The notes beneath the pieces are model-generated. The model saw only the letters and a list, made by a program, of their open reading frames with translations, had not been told where the DNA came from and made no database searches. The position numbers and the translations under genes are program-made. Source: Caldovatus aquaticus (GTDB taxonomy: Bacteria; Pseudomonadota; Alphaproteobacteria; Acetobacterales; Acetobacteraceae). Taken from it: a stretch of DNA of 64,000 nucleotides. The stretch is taken from positions 1 to 64,000 of the forward strand of contig NZ_JAHZUY010000004.1 in the NCBI RefSeq assembly GCF_019458025.1, in the 5' to 3' direction. The first letter of the stretch is position 1, and each line of letters starts with the position of its first letter. Shown piece by piece: positions 30,042 to 38,408 of this stretch.

Positions 30042-30920
30042 ATGGCCTATCGCCGCATTCTGCTGCCGCTTACCAGCACCGCCGCCGGCGAGGCGGCGCT
30101 CACCACCGCGCTGATGGTGGCGCGGATCTGGAACGCCCATCTTCACTGCCTGCACGTGCGCGTGGACGCGCGCGACGTCGCCCCGCTCGCCGGCGAGGGC
30201 CTCTCGGGCGCCATGATCGAGGAGATGATGGCCGCGACCGAGCGCGAGAGCGGCGAGCGCGCCGCCCGCGTGCGCGCCCTGTTCGAGCGCTTCGCCGCCA
30301 AGGCGGGCGACGTGACCATCGCCGAGAGCGCGGAGGCGGCGCTGAAGCACGACGGCCCGACGCTCTCCTTCGCCTCGATCCCGGGGCGGGAGGAGGACGT
30401 GGTGGCCCAGGAGTCGCGCCTCTACGACCTCGTCGTGGTGCCGCATCCGGAGGCCGACGAGGACGTCTCCTCCTCCGACGCGCTGCATGCGGTGCTGTTC
30501 GATTCCGGCCGCCCGGTGCTGGTCGCCCCGCGCGTCGCGCCGACCTCGATCGGCACCCGGGTCTGCGTCGCCTGGAACGGCACGGCGGAGAGCGCGGCGG
30601 CGGTGGCGGCGGCGCTGCCCTGGCTGCGCCGCGCCGAGCGGGTGCGCATCCTCTACGCCGACGAGTACCAGCGCCGCGGGCCGCCGGCCGAAGGGCTGCG
30701 GACCTATCTGCGCTGGCACGAGATCGAGGCCGAGGCGGTGCCGTTCAAGCCGCAGACGCGCGAGGTCGGGGCCGGGCTGCTCGGCGCGGCGCGCGACTTC
30801 GGCGCCGACCTTCTCGTGATGGGCGCCTACAGCCACTCGCGGCTGCGCCAGCTCATCCTCGGCGGGGTGACGCGGCACGTGCTGGAGAACGCCGACCTGC
30901 CCGTGCAGATGTGCCGCTGA
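30042..30920 (+). CDS. Universal stress protein (tandem Usp)
   Basis: A 292-residue protein beginning MAYRRILLPLTSTAAGEAAL with two Usp domains (1-155, 165-292). The C-terminal ATP-loop region is GAYSHSRLRQLILGGVTRHV, in which the second Gly of the usual G-x2-G is Ser, so ATP binding is uncertain. GGAGGAG precedes the ATG by about ten bases; TAGAAC at 29993-29998 may belong to its promoter but no matching -35 was found. Monocistronic, with a hairpin downstream. Confidence 0.87.
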   Translation: MAYRRILLPLTSTAAGEAALTTALMVARIWNAHLHCLHVRVDARDVAPLAGEGLSGAMIEEMMAATERESGERAARVRALFERFAAKAGDVTIAESAEAALKHDGPTLSFASIPGREEDVVAQESRLYDLVVVPHPEADEDVSSSDALHAVLFDSGRPVLVAPRVAPTSIGTRVCVAWNGTAESAAAVAAALPWLRRAERVRILYADEYQRRGPPAEGLRTYLRWHEIEAEAVPFKPQTREVGAGLLGAARDFGADLLVMGAYSHSRLRQLILGGVTRHVLENADLPVQMCR

Positions 30921-30987
30921 GCGGCCGCCGGGCCGGCCGCGCCAGGGCGGGGGAGGCGGCGGAAGGCCGGGCGGCCGCGCCCGGACG

Positions 30988-31016
30988 GACGGCGATTGCC
31001 GGCGCCGATCGCCGTC
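30988..31016 (+). terminator. Perfect nine-base-pair inverted repeat after usp
   Basis: GACGGCGAT (30988-30996) and ATCGCCGTC (31008-31016) form a hairpin with an 11-base loop, 67 bases after the usp stop and before the pirin gene. No T-run follows. Likely a transcription end or RNA-stability hairpin. Confidence 0.4.
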
Positions 31017-31113
31017 ATCACCCCGCCTGCTGGCCGGCCCGGCCGCGCCGCCCCATCTCTCCTCCGGGACGCGCCGCGGCCGCAGCGGCCGCGCGCAGGC
31101 AGGAGCGCCCGGC

Positions 31114-31821
31114 ATGATCGAGATCCGACCCTTCGCCAGCCTCGGCGGCGGCGACCACGGCTGGCTCAAAGCCCGCCACCACTTCTCCTTCGCCGACTAC
31201 CGCGACCCCGCGCGCATGGGCTGGGGCCGGCTGCGCGTCTGGAACGACGACGAGATCAAGCCCGGCAACGGCTTCGCCCCGCACCCGCATCGCGACATGG
31301 AGATCGTCACCTATGTCCGCGAGGGCGCGGTCAGCCACCGCGACAGCATCGGCAACGAAGGCCGCACCGAGGCCGGCGACGTGCAGGTGATGTCGGCCGG
31401 CACCGGCGTGGTGCACAGCGAGTACAACCACGAGCCGGTGGTGACGAAGCTGTTCCAGATCTGGATCCTGCCCGATCGCCGCGGCGTCGCGCCCTCCTGG
31501 GGCACGCGGCGCTTCCCTCCCGCGGGCCGCACGGCGCGCTTCGCGGTGCTGGCGAGCGGCCGCCCGCAGGATGCCGGTGCCGATGCGCTGCCGATCAACG
31601 CCGACGCCGCGGTGATGGCGGCCACGCTCGCGCCCGGCCAGACGCTGCGCCAGGCGCTGGCGCCGGGCCGCGTCGCCTATCTGGTGCCGGCGCGCGGCGC
31701 GATCACGGTGAACGGAGTTGCCGCCGGCGCCCGCGACGGCGTCGCCATCCGCGACGAGGCGGAGATCGCGATCACGGCGCGCGAGGAGGCGGAGCTGGTG
31801 CTGGTGGAGACGGCGGCGTAG
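31114..31821 (+). CDS. Pirin-family protein (YhhW-like)
   Basis: A 235-residue bicupin. The metal site of pirins is visible as PHPHRDMEIVTYV (two His) and VVHSEYNHE (His and Glu), with GDVQVMSAGTG between. Some members are quercetin 2,3-dioxygenases, others redox-sensing cofactors; activity cannot be predicted. AGGAG precedes the ATG. The last 50 bases overlap the end of the opposing hydrolase gene. Confidence 0.9.
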   Translation: MIEIRPFASLGGGDHGWLKARHHFSFADYRDPARMGWGRLRVWNDDEIKPGNGFAPHPHRDMEIVTYVREGAVSHRDSIGNEGRTEAGDVQVMSAGTGVVHSEYNHEPVVTKLFQIWILPDRRGVAPSWGTRRFPPAGRTARFAVLASGRPQDAGADALPINADAAVMAATLAPGQTLRQALAPGRVAYLVPARGAITVNGVAAGARDGVAIRDEAEIAITAREEAELVLVETAA

Positions 31822-32602
31822 CGGCCGCCGGCCCCAGCAACCGCCGCAGCAGCCGGCGCAGCACCGCGACCGGGTCGCGCCCCGGCGCCCGGCTGACCAG
31901 GGCGCGATGCCCGCCCCGCAGCACCACCGACGGCACCCCGGGCAGCGGCGCCGAGGCGAGCGGCACCAGCCCGTCGCTCGGCCCGGCGCCGTGGCGGTCC
32001 GGCCCGCGCGCCGCCTCGTCCACGACGGTCGCAGCGCAGAGCATGGGCAGGCGCCCGGCCAGCGCCGCCACCGCCGCCGCGTGCTCGCGCATCCAGGCCG
32101 CGCGCACCGGCGCGGTCAGATCCCGGAGCCCCTGACCGGAGCCGAGGCGCAGCAGGCGCAGCACCCGGTCGGCCGCCCCGAACACGGGCCGGGAGCCGCA
32201 CACCGCATCCGCCACCGGGGAGCCGAAGAAGGGCGCCTGCAGGGCGAGGAAGCCGCGGCAGCGCGCCGCGGCCTCCGCGTCGAGCAGCGCCGCCAGCACC
32301 TCCAGCCCGCCCTTGCTGTGCCCGACCACGACCGCCGGCCGGGGGTCGCTGAGCAGCGCCCGGCCCAGCCGCTGTGCGTTGTCGGCCACCGGCGCCGCGG
32401 TCGGCAGCCGCGGCAGGGCGACCGCGCGCCGCTCGCCGAGGAGGCGACGCAGCCAGCCGGCCTGCTCGCCCATGTAGTCGAGCCCGATCGGCCCGAGCGC
32501 CGCCACCACCTCGCCGAACAGGCCGTAGGCGAGCAGGACGCGATGGCCCGCCAGCGCCGCGGCGAGCGCCGCATCCTCCGCGCCGGCGCCGGCGGCCGCC
32601 AC
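31772..32602 (-). CDS. Alpha/beta hydrolase (lipase-like)
   Basis: A 276-residue hydrolase. The nucleophile elbow is VVVGHSKGGLEVL, the acid probably the Asp of GPSDGLVPL, and the His in LRGGHRALVSR. The region around the elbow and the PFFGSPVADAV loop resemble PGAP1/lipase-class esterases. There is no signal peptide. The GTG at 32602 lies two bases after the stop of the oxidoreductase gene, so coupled translation is likely. The Pro-rich C-terminal tail runs into the opposing pirin gene, a 50-base convergent overlap; the true start could be further downstream. Confidence 0.75.
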   Translation of the reverse strand: MAAAGAGAEDAALAAALAGHRVLLAYGLFGEVVAALGPIGLDYMGEQAGWLRRLLGERRAVALPRLPTAAPVADNAQRLGRALLSDPRPAVVVGHSKGGLEVLAALLDAEAAARCRGFLALQAPFFGSPVADAVCGSRPVFGAADRVLRLLRLGSGQGLRDLTAPVRAAWMREHAAAVAALAGRLPMLCAATVVDEAARGPDRHGAGPSDGLVPLASAPLPGVPSVVLRGGHRALVSRAPGRDPVAVLRRLLRRLLGPAAATPPSPPAPAPPPRAP

Positions 32603-32604
32603 CC

Positions 32605-33624
32605 TCAGTCCACCTTCACCACCAGCTTGCCGAAGTTGCGGCCCTGCAGCAGCCCGATGAACGCCGCCGGCGCGTTGCGCAGGCCCTCCACCACGTCCTC
32701 GCGCCACTTCATCCGCCCCTCGCGCATCCAGGCCAGCATCCGGGCGCGGAACTGCGGATAGCGCGGCCAGCCCGTGTCGCTGACGATGAAGCCCTGGATG
32801 CGCAGGCGCTTCCTCACCACCGGCCCGAGGTTCGGCCCCGGCGGCGCGCCCGCCGCGTTGGCGCCCGGCACCTCGTTGTACTGCGCGATCATGCCGCACA
32901 TCACCATCCGGCCGAAGTCGCGCAGGCGGGGGAACACCGCCGCCTGCACCGGCCCGCCGACATTCTCCCAGTAGACGTCGATGCCCTCTGGGCAGGCGGC
33001 GTCTAGCTGCGCGGCGAGGTCGCCGCGATGGTCGAGGCAGGCGTCGAAGCCGAGCTCCCGCACCACGAAGTCGCACTTCGCCGGACCGCCGGCGATGCCG
33101 ATCACCTTGCAGCCGCGGATCTTCGCGATCTGCCCCACCACCTGGCCGACCGCGCCGGAGGCGGCGCTCACCACCACCGTCTCGCCCGCCTTCGGCTGGC
33201 CGATGTCCTCGAGCCCGACCCAGGCGGTCAGCCCCGGCATCCCCAGCACGCCGAGCCAGGCGGAGAGCGGCGCCTCCGACTCGTCCACCTTGATCAGGCG
33301 CTCGCCGCCCACCGCCGAGTAGCGCTGCCAGCCGTAGCCGCCGGCGACCAGATCGCCGGGCTTGAAGCGCGGATCGCGCGAGGCGACGACCTCGCCCGCC
33401 GTGCGCCCCTCCATCACCGCGCCGACCGCGACCGGCCTGGCGTAGGAGGGGGCGTCGGACATCCGCCCTCGCATGTAGGGGTCGAGCGAGAGGTAGCGCG
33501 CCCGCACCAGCACCTCGCCCTCGCCGGGCGCGGGCGGCGGCGTCTCGACGATCTCGAAATCCTCGGGCGTGGGCGCGCCGACCGGGCGGCGGCGCAGCAG
33601 CACCTGCAGATTGGTTTCGCTCAT
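32605..33624 (-). CDS. NADP-dependent MDR-family oxidoreductase
   Basis: A 339-residue zinc-free medium-chain reductase of the leukotriene-B4 dehydrogenase/CurA type, reducing activated C=C bonds of enones or enals with NADPH. The N-terminal domain has RYLSLDPYMRGRM; the nucleotide domain has VVSAASGAVGQVVGQIAK and VIGIAGGPAKCDFV; DVYWENVGGPV and the C-terminal GRNFGKLVVKV are also typical. First gene of a pair with the alpha/beta hydrolase. Confidence 0.9.
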   Translation of the reverse strand: MSETNLQVLLRRRPVGAPTPEDFEIVETPPPAPGEGEVLVRARYLSLDPYMRGRMSDAPSYARPVAVGAVMEGRTAGEVVASRDPRFKPGDLVAGGYGWQRYSAVGGERLIKVDESEAPLSAWLGVLGMPGLTAWVGLEDIGQPKAGETVVVSAASGAVGQVVGQIAKIRGCKVIGIAGGPAKCDFVVRELGFDACLDHRGDLAAQLDAACPEGIDVYWENVGGPVQAAVFPRLRDFGRMVMCGMIAQYNEVPGANAAGAPPGPNLGPVVRKRLRIQGFIVSDTGWPRYPQFRARMLAWMREGRMKWREDVVEGLRNAPAAFIGLLQGRNFGKLVVKVD

Positions 33625-33731
33625 CGCACGGACTCCCTGCTCGCGCGGCGAGGATCGCGCCCGGCGCCGCGCCGCGCCAGGGGGCCGGAGGCGCGCTTGG
33701 CGGCCGGCGCCGGGCGGGGTAGGAAGCGTCC

Positions 33732-34259
33732 ATGCGCCTGATCGGCTTCGCCGGCTGGAGCGGGGCCGGCAAGACCACTCTGCTGACGCGGCTGATCCCC
33801 CGCCTGGTCGCCCGCGGCCTCACGGTCTCGACCATCAAGCACGCGCATCACCGCTTCGACCTCGACCAGCCCGGCAAGGACTCCTACGAGCACCGTGCCG
33901 CCGGCGCCGCGCAGGTGCTGGTCAGCTCGGCCCAGCGCTGGGCGCTGATGACGGAGCTGCGCGGCGCGCCGGAGCCCGACCTGCGCTTCCTGCTCTCCCG
34001 CCTCGCGCCGGTGGACCTGGTGCTGGTCGAGGGCTTCAAGCGCGACCCGTTGCCGAAGATCGAGGTGCACCGCGCCGCCAACGCCAAGCCCTGGCTGCAC
34101 CCGGAGGACCCCGCCGTGGTCGCGGTCGCGGCCGACGTCCCCCCGCCTCCCGTCGCCGGCCGCGCCCTGCCATGGGTCGGGCTCGACGACGTGGAGGGGG
34201 TGGCGGAACTGGTGCTGCGCTTCGCTGCGGCCGCCGAGACGCTGTCATGGCCCAGCTGA
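33732..34259 (+). CDS. mobB: Molybdopterin-guanine dinucleotide biosynthesis protein B
   Basis: A 175-residue GTP-binding adaptor that assists MobA in attaching GMP to molybdopterin. The P-loop is FAGWSGAGKTTLLTRL at the N terminus, followed by VSTIKHAHHRFDLDQPGKDS, DLVLVEGFKRDPLPKIEV and a C-terminal acidic segment, all as in E. coli MobB (about 175). moeA begins inside its last 13 bases. Confidence 0.95.
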   Translation: MRLIGFAGWSGAGKTTLLTRLIPRLVARGLTVSTIKHAHHRFDLDQPGKDSYEHRAAGAAQVLVSSAQRWALMTELRGAPEPDLRFLLSRLAPVDLVLVEGFKRDPLPKIEVHRAANAKPWLHPEDPAVVAVAADVPPPPVAGRALPWVGLDDVEGVAELVLRFAAAAETLSWPS

Positions 34260-35500
34260 GCGACGACTGCTTCGCGGTCTCCGGCCCGCTCCTGCGGATC
34301 GAGCAGGCGCAGGCGCTGATCGAGGAGCGCATCCCGCCACTCGGCGGCGAGGAGGCGGTGCCGCTCGCCGCCGCGCTCGGCCGGGTGCTGGCGCGCGACC
34401 TGGTGGCGCCGGTGCCGCTGCCGCCCTTCGCCAATTCCGCGGTGGACGGCTACGCCTTCCGCCACGCCGACCTTGCCGCTGCGGGCGAGACGCGGCTTGC
34501 GCTCGTCGGCCGCGTGACCGCCGGCGCGGCGGGCGCGGCGCCGCCGGGTCGCGGCGAGGCGCTGCGCGTGCTGACCGGCGCGCCGATGCCGCCCGGCACC
34601 GATACGGTGGTGATGCAGGAGGATGTGCGGCTCGAGGCGGGCGCGGTGGTCGTGCCCGCCGGCCTCGCGCCCGGCGCCAACGCCCGCCCGGCCGGCGAGG
34701 ACGTGGCCGCGGGCGCGGTGGCGCTGCCCGCCGGGCGGCGGCTCGGCCCCGCCGAGATCGGCCTCGCCGCCGCGCTCGGCTACGCGACGCTGCCGGTGCG
34801 GCCGCGCCTGCGCGTCGGCGTCTTCTCGACCGGCGACGAGCTGGCCGAGCCGGGAACCGCGCCGCTCGGCCCGGGCAAGACCTACGACAGCAACCGCTTC
34901 ACCCTGCTCGCCCTGCTCCGGCGCCTGCCGGTCGAGGCGAGCGACCTCGGCATCCTGCCCGACCGCGCGGAGGCGACGGCGGCGGCGCTCGCCGCGGCGG
35001 CGCGGGCGCACGACCTGCTGCTGACCTCGGGCGGCGTCTCGACCGGCGAGGAGGACCACGTGCGCGGCGCCATCGAGCGGGGCGGGCGCCTCGTGTTCTG
35101 GCGTCTCGCGATCAAGCCCGGGCGCCCGGCGGCGATGGGAATGATCGGCGGCACGCCGGTCATCGGCCTCCCCGGCAACCCGGTGGCGGCGGTGGTGACC
35201 TTCCTCCAGCTCGCCCGTCCGCTGGTGCTGCGGCGCGCCGGCGCGCTGCCCGAGACCCTGCCGCGCTTCCCGGCCGCGGCGGCCTTCGCCTACCGCAAGA
35301 AGGCCGGGCGGCGGGAGTATGTGCGCGTCTCGCTCGCGCCGGGCGAGCCGCTGCCGCTCGCGCGCAAATTCCCGCGCGAGGGGGCGGGACTGCTCTCCTC
35401 GCTCACCGGATCGGACGCCTTCGCCGAGATTCCGGAGGAGACGGTGGCGGTGACGCCGGGCGAGCGGCTGACGGTGCTGCCCTTCGCGGCGCTGTTCTGA
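34247..35500 (+). CDS. moeA: Molybdopterin molybdenumtransferase
   Basis: Inserts molybdenum into adenylated molybdopterin. The 417-residue protein has PFANSAVDGYAFR, VLTGAPMPPGTDTVVMQED, the MoCF-binding core GVFSTGDELAEPG, KTYDSNRF, LLTSGGVSTGEEDHVR, KPGRPAAMG and VIGLPGNPVAAVVTF. Start at 34247 (MAQLSDDCFAVS) overlaps mobB by 13 bases. It converges on mobA across 229 bases. Confidence 0.96.
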   Translation: MAQLSDDCFAVSGPLLRIEQAQALIEERIPPLGGEEAVPLAAALGRVLARDLVAPVPLPPFANSAVDGYAFRHADLAAAGETRLALVGRVTAGAAGAAPPGRGEALRVLTGAPMPPGTDTVVMQEDVRLEAGAVVVPAGLAPGANARPAGEDVAAGAVALPAGRRLGPAEIGLAAALGYATLPVRPRLRVGVFSTGDELAEPGTAPLGPGKTYDSNRFTLLALLRRLPVEASDLGILPDRAEATAAALAAAARAHDLLLTSGGVSTGEEDHVRGAIERGGRLVFWRLAIKPGRPAAMGMIGGTPVIGLPGNPVAAVVTFLQLARPLVLRRAGALPETLPRFPAAAAFAYRKKAGRREYVRVSLAPGEPLPLARKFPREGAGLLSSLTGSDAFAEIPEETVAVTPGERLTVLPFAALF

Positions 35501-35518
35501 GGGCCGGAGCGCCGCCGG

Positions 35519-35532
35519 TCCGCTCGAGCGGA
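35519..35532. repeat. Perfect 14-base palindrome after moeA
   Basis: TCCGCTCGAGCGGA lies 19 bases after the moeA stop between moeA and mobA. It could be an operator or a terminator stem with no loop; nothing indicates which. A second palindrome, GAGGGCGCCCTC at 35720-35731, spans the mobA stop codon. Confidence 0.4.
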
Positions 35533-35729
35533 TCGCGGCCGGCTGCAGCGGTTGCCGCGCGCGCCGCCGAGCGGAAGCACCTGCGAGCCTGCCGCTGCGC
35601 CGCGCGCGTGCTCCGGGAACCGGGCCGCCGCCGGGCCGCCCCGCCGCGCTGCGATCGGCCGCTCGCGCAGGATCGGAGGCAAGGGGGCGCCGCTGAAGCG
35701 CCGGGCGCTACCGCCGGGAGAGGGCGCCC

Positions 35730-36341
35730 TCAGGCGCCGGCGTGCAGGAGGGCCTCGGCCTCCGCCAGCTCCTCCGGCGTGTTGGCGTTGAAGAAGGGGT
35801 CGCAGGGCACGGTCGGCCACTCCACCTCGGCGCAGCCGTGCCGCGCGGTCCAGCGGTCGATCTTGCGCTCGCCGGCAAGCAGCGCCGCGCGCAGGTCCTC
35901 GCGCAGCCCCACCGGCCACAGCCCGACCGGCGGATGGGCGAAGCCGCCCGAACGGGCGCAGGCGAGCGGCACCCCGGCCGCGGCGCGCGCCGCGTGCAGG
36001 CGCGCCGCCAGGTCGGGAGGGATGAGCGGCGAATCGCCCGGCACCGACACCACCCAGGCGCAGTCGCGCCGTTCCGCCGCGAAGTCGAGCGCCGCCAGCA
36101 CGCCGGCGAGCGGCCCGGCGGGGCCGGCCGCGCCGGCCGCCCCCACCGCCAGGCCGCAGGCCGGGAAGCGGCCCGGGGCGCCGTTGGCGTTGATCACCAC
36201 CGCCGCGACCTGCGGCGCGAGACGCTCCAGCACGTGGGCGAGCATCGGCCGCCCCGCGAGCGGCCGCAGCGGCTTGTCGCCGCCGCCCATGCGCCGTGCC
36301 AGCCCGCCCGCCAGCACCACGCCGAGGGTGTCAGGCCGCAT
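35730..36341 (-). CDS. mobA: Molybdenum cofactor guanylyltransferase
   Basis: Adds GMP from GTP to molybdenum cofactor, giving the MGD form used by DMSO-reductase-family enzymes. The 203-residue protein has the nucleotidyltransferase motif LAGGLARRMGGGDKPLRPL, VSVPGDSPLIPP (metal-binding Asp), and the C-terminal NANTPEELAEAE. The ATG at 36341 lies inside the last eleven bases of fdhD, so the two are coupled. Confidence 0.94.
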   Translation of the reverse strand: MRPDTLGVVLAGGLARRMGGGDKPLRPLAGRPMLAHVLERLAPQVAAVVINANGAPGRFPACGLAVGAAGAAGPAGPLAGVLAALDFAAERRDCAWVVSVPGDSPLIPPDLAARLHAARAAAGVPLACARSGGFAHPPVGLWPVGLREDLRAALLAGERKIDRWTARHGCAEVEWPTVPCDPFFNANTPEELAEAEALLHAGA

Positions 36342-37245
36342 CGCCGTCCGCCGCCGCCTCCCTGCTGTTCTTGCGCCAGTGCCTGGCACTCTCCTCCGCG
36401 ACATAGCGGAGGTCGGCGTCGAACACGATGCGCTCCTCGCCGGCGAGCGCGACGAAGCGCTTGCCCTTGCAGCGCCCGATCAGGGTCAGCCCCGCCTGGC
36501 GCGCCAGCTCCACCCCCCAGGCGGTGAAGCCGGAGCGCGAGACGAGGATCGGGATGCCCATGCGCACCGTCTTGATCACCATCTCCGAGGTCAGGCGCCC
36601 GGTGGTGTAGAAGATCTTGTCCTCCGGCGTCTCGCCGTGGCGGAACATCCAGCCCGCGATCTTGTCCACCGCGTTGTGGCGGCCGACGTCCTCCATGTAG
36701 ACGAGCGGCCATTCGCGCCAGCACAGCGCGCAGCCGTGGATCGCCCCGGCCTCGAGATAGAGCGTGGGCAGGGTGTTGATCCGGTGCAGCAGCCGGTAGA
36801 GCCAGCTCGTGCGCAGCTCGGCGGGCGGCAGCCGCGCGTTCTCGAAGTCCTCCATCAGGTCGCCGAAGGCGGTGCCCTGGGCGCAGCCGCTGGTCAGCGT
36901 CTTCTTGCGCAGCTTCTCCTCGTAGTCGGTGGTCCGCTCGGTGCGCACCACGACCACCTGCAGCTCGTCGTCGTACTCGACCGCCGTCACCCTGTCGTCC
37001 CGCCGGAGCATCCCCTGGTTCAGCAGGTAGCCGAGGGCGAGGTCCTCCGGCCGGTCGAGGATCGTCATCATGGTGACGATCTCCTGGCCGTTGAGGTAGA
37101 GGGTGAGGGGGCGCTCCACCGTCACGCTGGTCTCGATGCGCGCCCCGGTGTGGTCCACGCCGGCGACGCGGCGCGTGAGGCGCGGATCGGCGGGGTCCGG
37201 CTGCACGCGGAGCGCCGGGGCGGATGCGGGGGCCGTCTCGTCCAT
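36331..37245 (-). CDS. fdhD: Formate dehydrogenase accessory sulfurtransferase
   Basis: Transfers sulfur from a cysteine desulfurase to molybdenum cofactor so that formate dehydrogenase becomes active. The 304-residue protein has a single Cys in the mobile loop, Cys121 in LTSGCAQGTAFG; E. coli has a CxxC there, with the first Cys essential. Also visible are MEDVGRHNAVDKIAGW and FYTTGRLTSEMVIK. The ATG at 37245 lacks a Shine-Dalgarno on its strand. No formate dehydrogenase is in the window. Confidence 0.95.
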   Translation of the reverse strand: MDETAPASAPALRVQPDPADPRLTRRVAGVDHTGARIETSVTVERPLTLYLNGQEIVTMMTILDRPEDLALGYLLNQGMLRRDDRVTAVEYDDELQVVVVRTERTTDYEEKLRKKTLTSGCAQGTAFGDLMEDFENARLPPAELRTSWLYRLLHRINTLPTLYLEAGAIHGCALCWREWPLVYMEDVGRHNAVDKIAGWMFRHGETPEDKIFYTTGRLTSEMVIKTVRMGIPILVSRSGFTAWGVELARQAGLTLIGRCKGKRFVALAGEERIVFDADLRYVAEESARHWRKNSREAAADGDAA

Positions 37246-37341
37246 GGCGGGAAGGAGGTGGCGCCGCGGCGCCGCCGGCGCAACCCGCCGCCGCGGGGCG
37301 ACGTTCCTCCGGGGGGGCGGAGCGGGCGAGGAGGCACGCCG

Positions 37342-37896
37342 ATGCCGATCTACGTGTTCCGCAGCGAGGGCGACGATCGGCCGCTGCCCGGCGCAGCGCG
37401 CATCGCGGCCATCCTGGCGCGGCTCGGCCTGTCCCCGGCCGAGGTGCGGGCGGAGCCGGCCGAGACCGGCACGCTGCGCCTGAGCGGCGAGGTGCCCGAC
37501 GCCGAGACGCATGAGAAGCTGCTGGCCGCCCTCGCCAGCCTGCCGGGCGTGGCGCGGCTGGACGACCGGCTGACCGAGCGCCGCGCGCCCTCGCTGCTCG
37601 ACACCTTCGGCGCCTTCGCGCGGCTCCCGCCCGGGGCGGCGGCGACCGACATGGCGGAGGAGATGGTGCACGAGGCCGCGCCGGGCCGCCGCCATGCCGA
37701 CCCGATCCTGGGCCCGGCCGGCTCGGCGCTGCATGTGGTGCAGCCCGGCGAGACGCTCGACGACATCGCCCGCCTGCATCATGGCGATGCGACGGCGGCG
37801 CTGCGCATCCTCTCCGCCAACCGGCCGATGCTGGAGCGCGCGGAGGCGCTGGCGCCGGGCATGGTGCTGCGCGTGCCGCCGCTGCCGCGCGGCTGA
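37342..37896 (+). CDS. BON and LysM domain protein (Kbp-like)
   Basis: A 184-residue protein with a BON-like segment (about residues 37-75, LRLSGEVPDAETHEKLLAAL and SLPGVARLDDRL) and a C-terminal LysM domain (129-181, ALHVVQPGETLDDIARLHHG). The order matches the E. coli potassium-binding protein Kbp (YgaU). It has no signal peptide, like Kbp. GAGGAGG precedes the ATG. Divergent from fdhD over 96 bases. Confidence 0.85.
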   Translation: MPIYVFRSEGDDRPLPGAARIAAILARLGLSPAEVRAEPAETGTLRLSGEVPDAETHEKLLAALASLPGVARLDDRLTERRAPSLLDTFGAFARLPPGAAATDMAEEMVHEAAPGRRHADPILGPAGSALHVVQPGETLDDIARLHHGDATAALRILSANRPMLERAEALAPGMVLRVPPLPRG

Positions 37897-37994
37897 GCGG
37901 AGGACGCCCGGCGCGCGACGCCCGCCCTTTAAGCCTTCCGCAACGCCCGTGGCGGCAGGGTGGCCGCACCCGAACCGGAACGAGGGAGGCCCCC

Positions 37995-38387
37995 ATGTCC
38001 ATCGAAGCCCAGATCCGCCAGGCCATCGGCGCGCACGGCCTGTGGAAGGCCCGGCTGCGGACGGCGATCGAAACCGGCCGCAGCGATCTCGATCCCGCCG
38101 TGGTCGCGCGCGACGACGCCTGCGATTTCGGGCGCTGGCTGCACGGACCGACGCTGCCCGAGGCGGCCCGCCGTTCGCCGCATTACGCCCGGGTGCGCGC
38201 GCTGCACGGGCGCTTCCACCTCTGCGCCTGCGCGACGCTGCAGAAGGCGCTGCGCGGCGACCGCGCCGGGGCGGAGGCCGACATGGGCCCGAACGGTCCC
38301 TTCAGCGCCGCCTCGGCGGAGCTGACGCAGGCGATGATGGCCTGGCTGGGCGAGGCCGGCGCCGCGCCCCTGGCCCGTTCCGCCTGA
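37995..38387 (+). CDS. Stand-alone CZB zinc-binding domain protein
   Basis: A 130-residue soluble protein made almost entirely of a chemoreceptor zinc-binding (CZB) domain. The 3His/1Cys ligand set is visible: His14 (IGAHGLWK), Cys43 (ACDFGRWLHG), His71 and His75 (LHGRFHLC). CZB domains are usually appended to chemoreceptors or diguanylate cyclases and sense zinc or hypochlorous acid. Here no effector domain is fused and no chemotaxis genes are nearby. GAGGGAGG precedes the ATG. Confidence 0.88.
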   Translation: MSIEAQIRQAIGAHGLWKARLRTAIETGRSDLDPAVVARDDACDFGRWLHGPTLPEAARRSPHYARVRALHGRFHLCACATLQKALRGDRAGAEADMGPNGPFSAASAELTQAMMAWLGEAGAAPLARSA

Positions 38388-38408
38388 CGCACGAAGGAGC
38401 GGCGGGCG

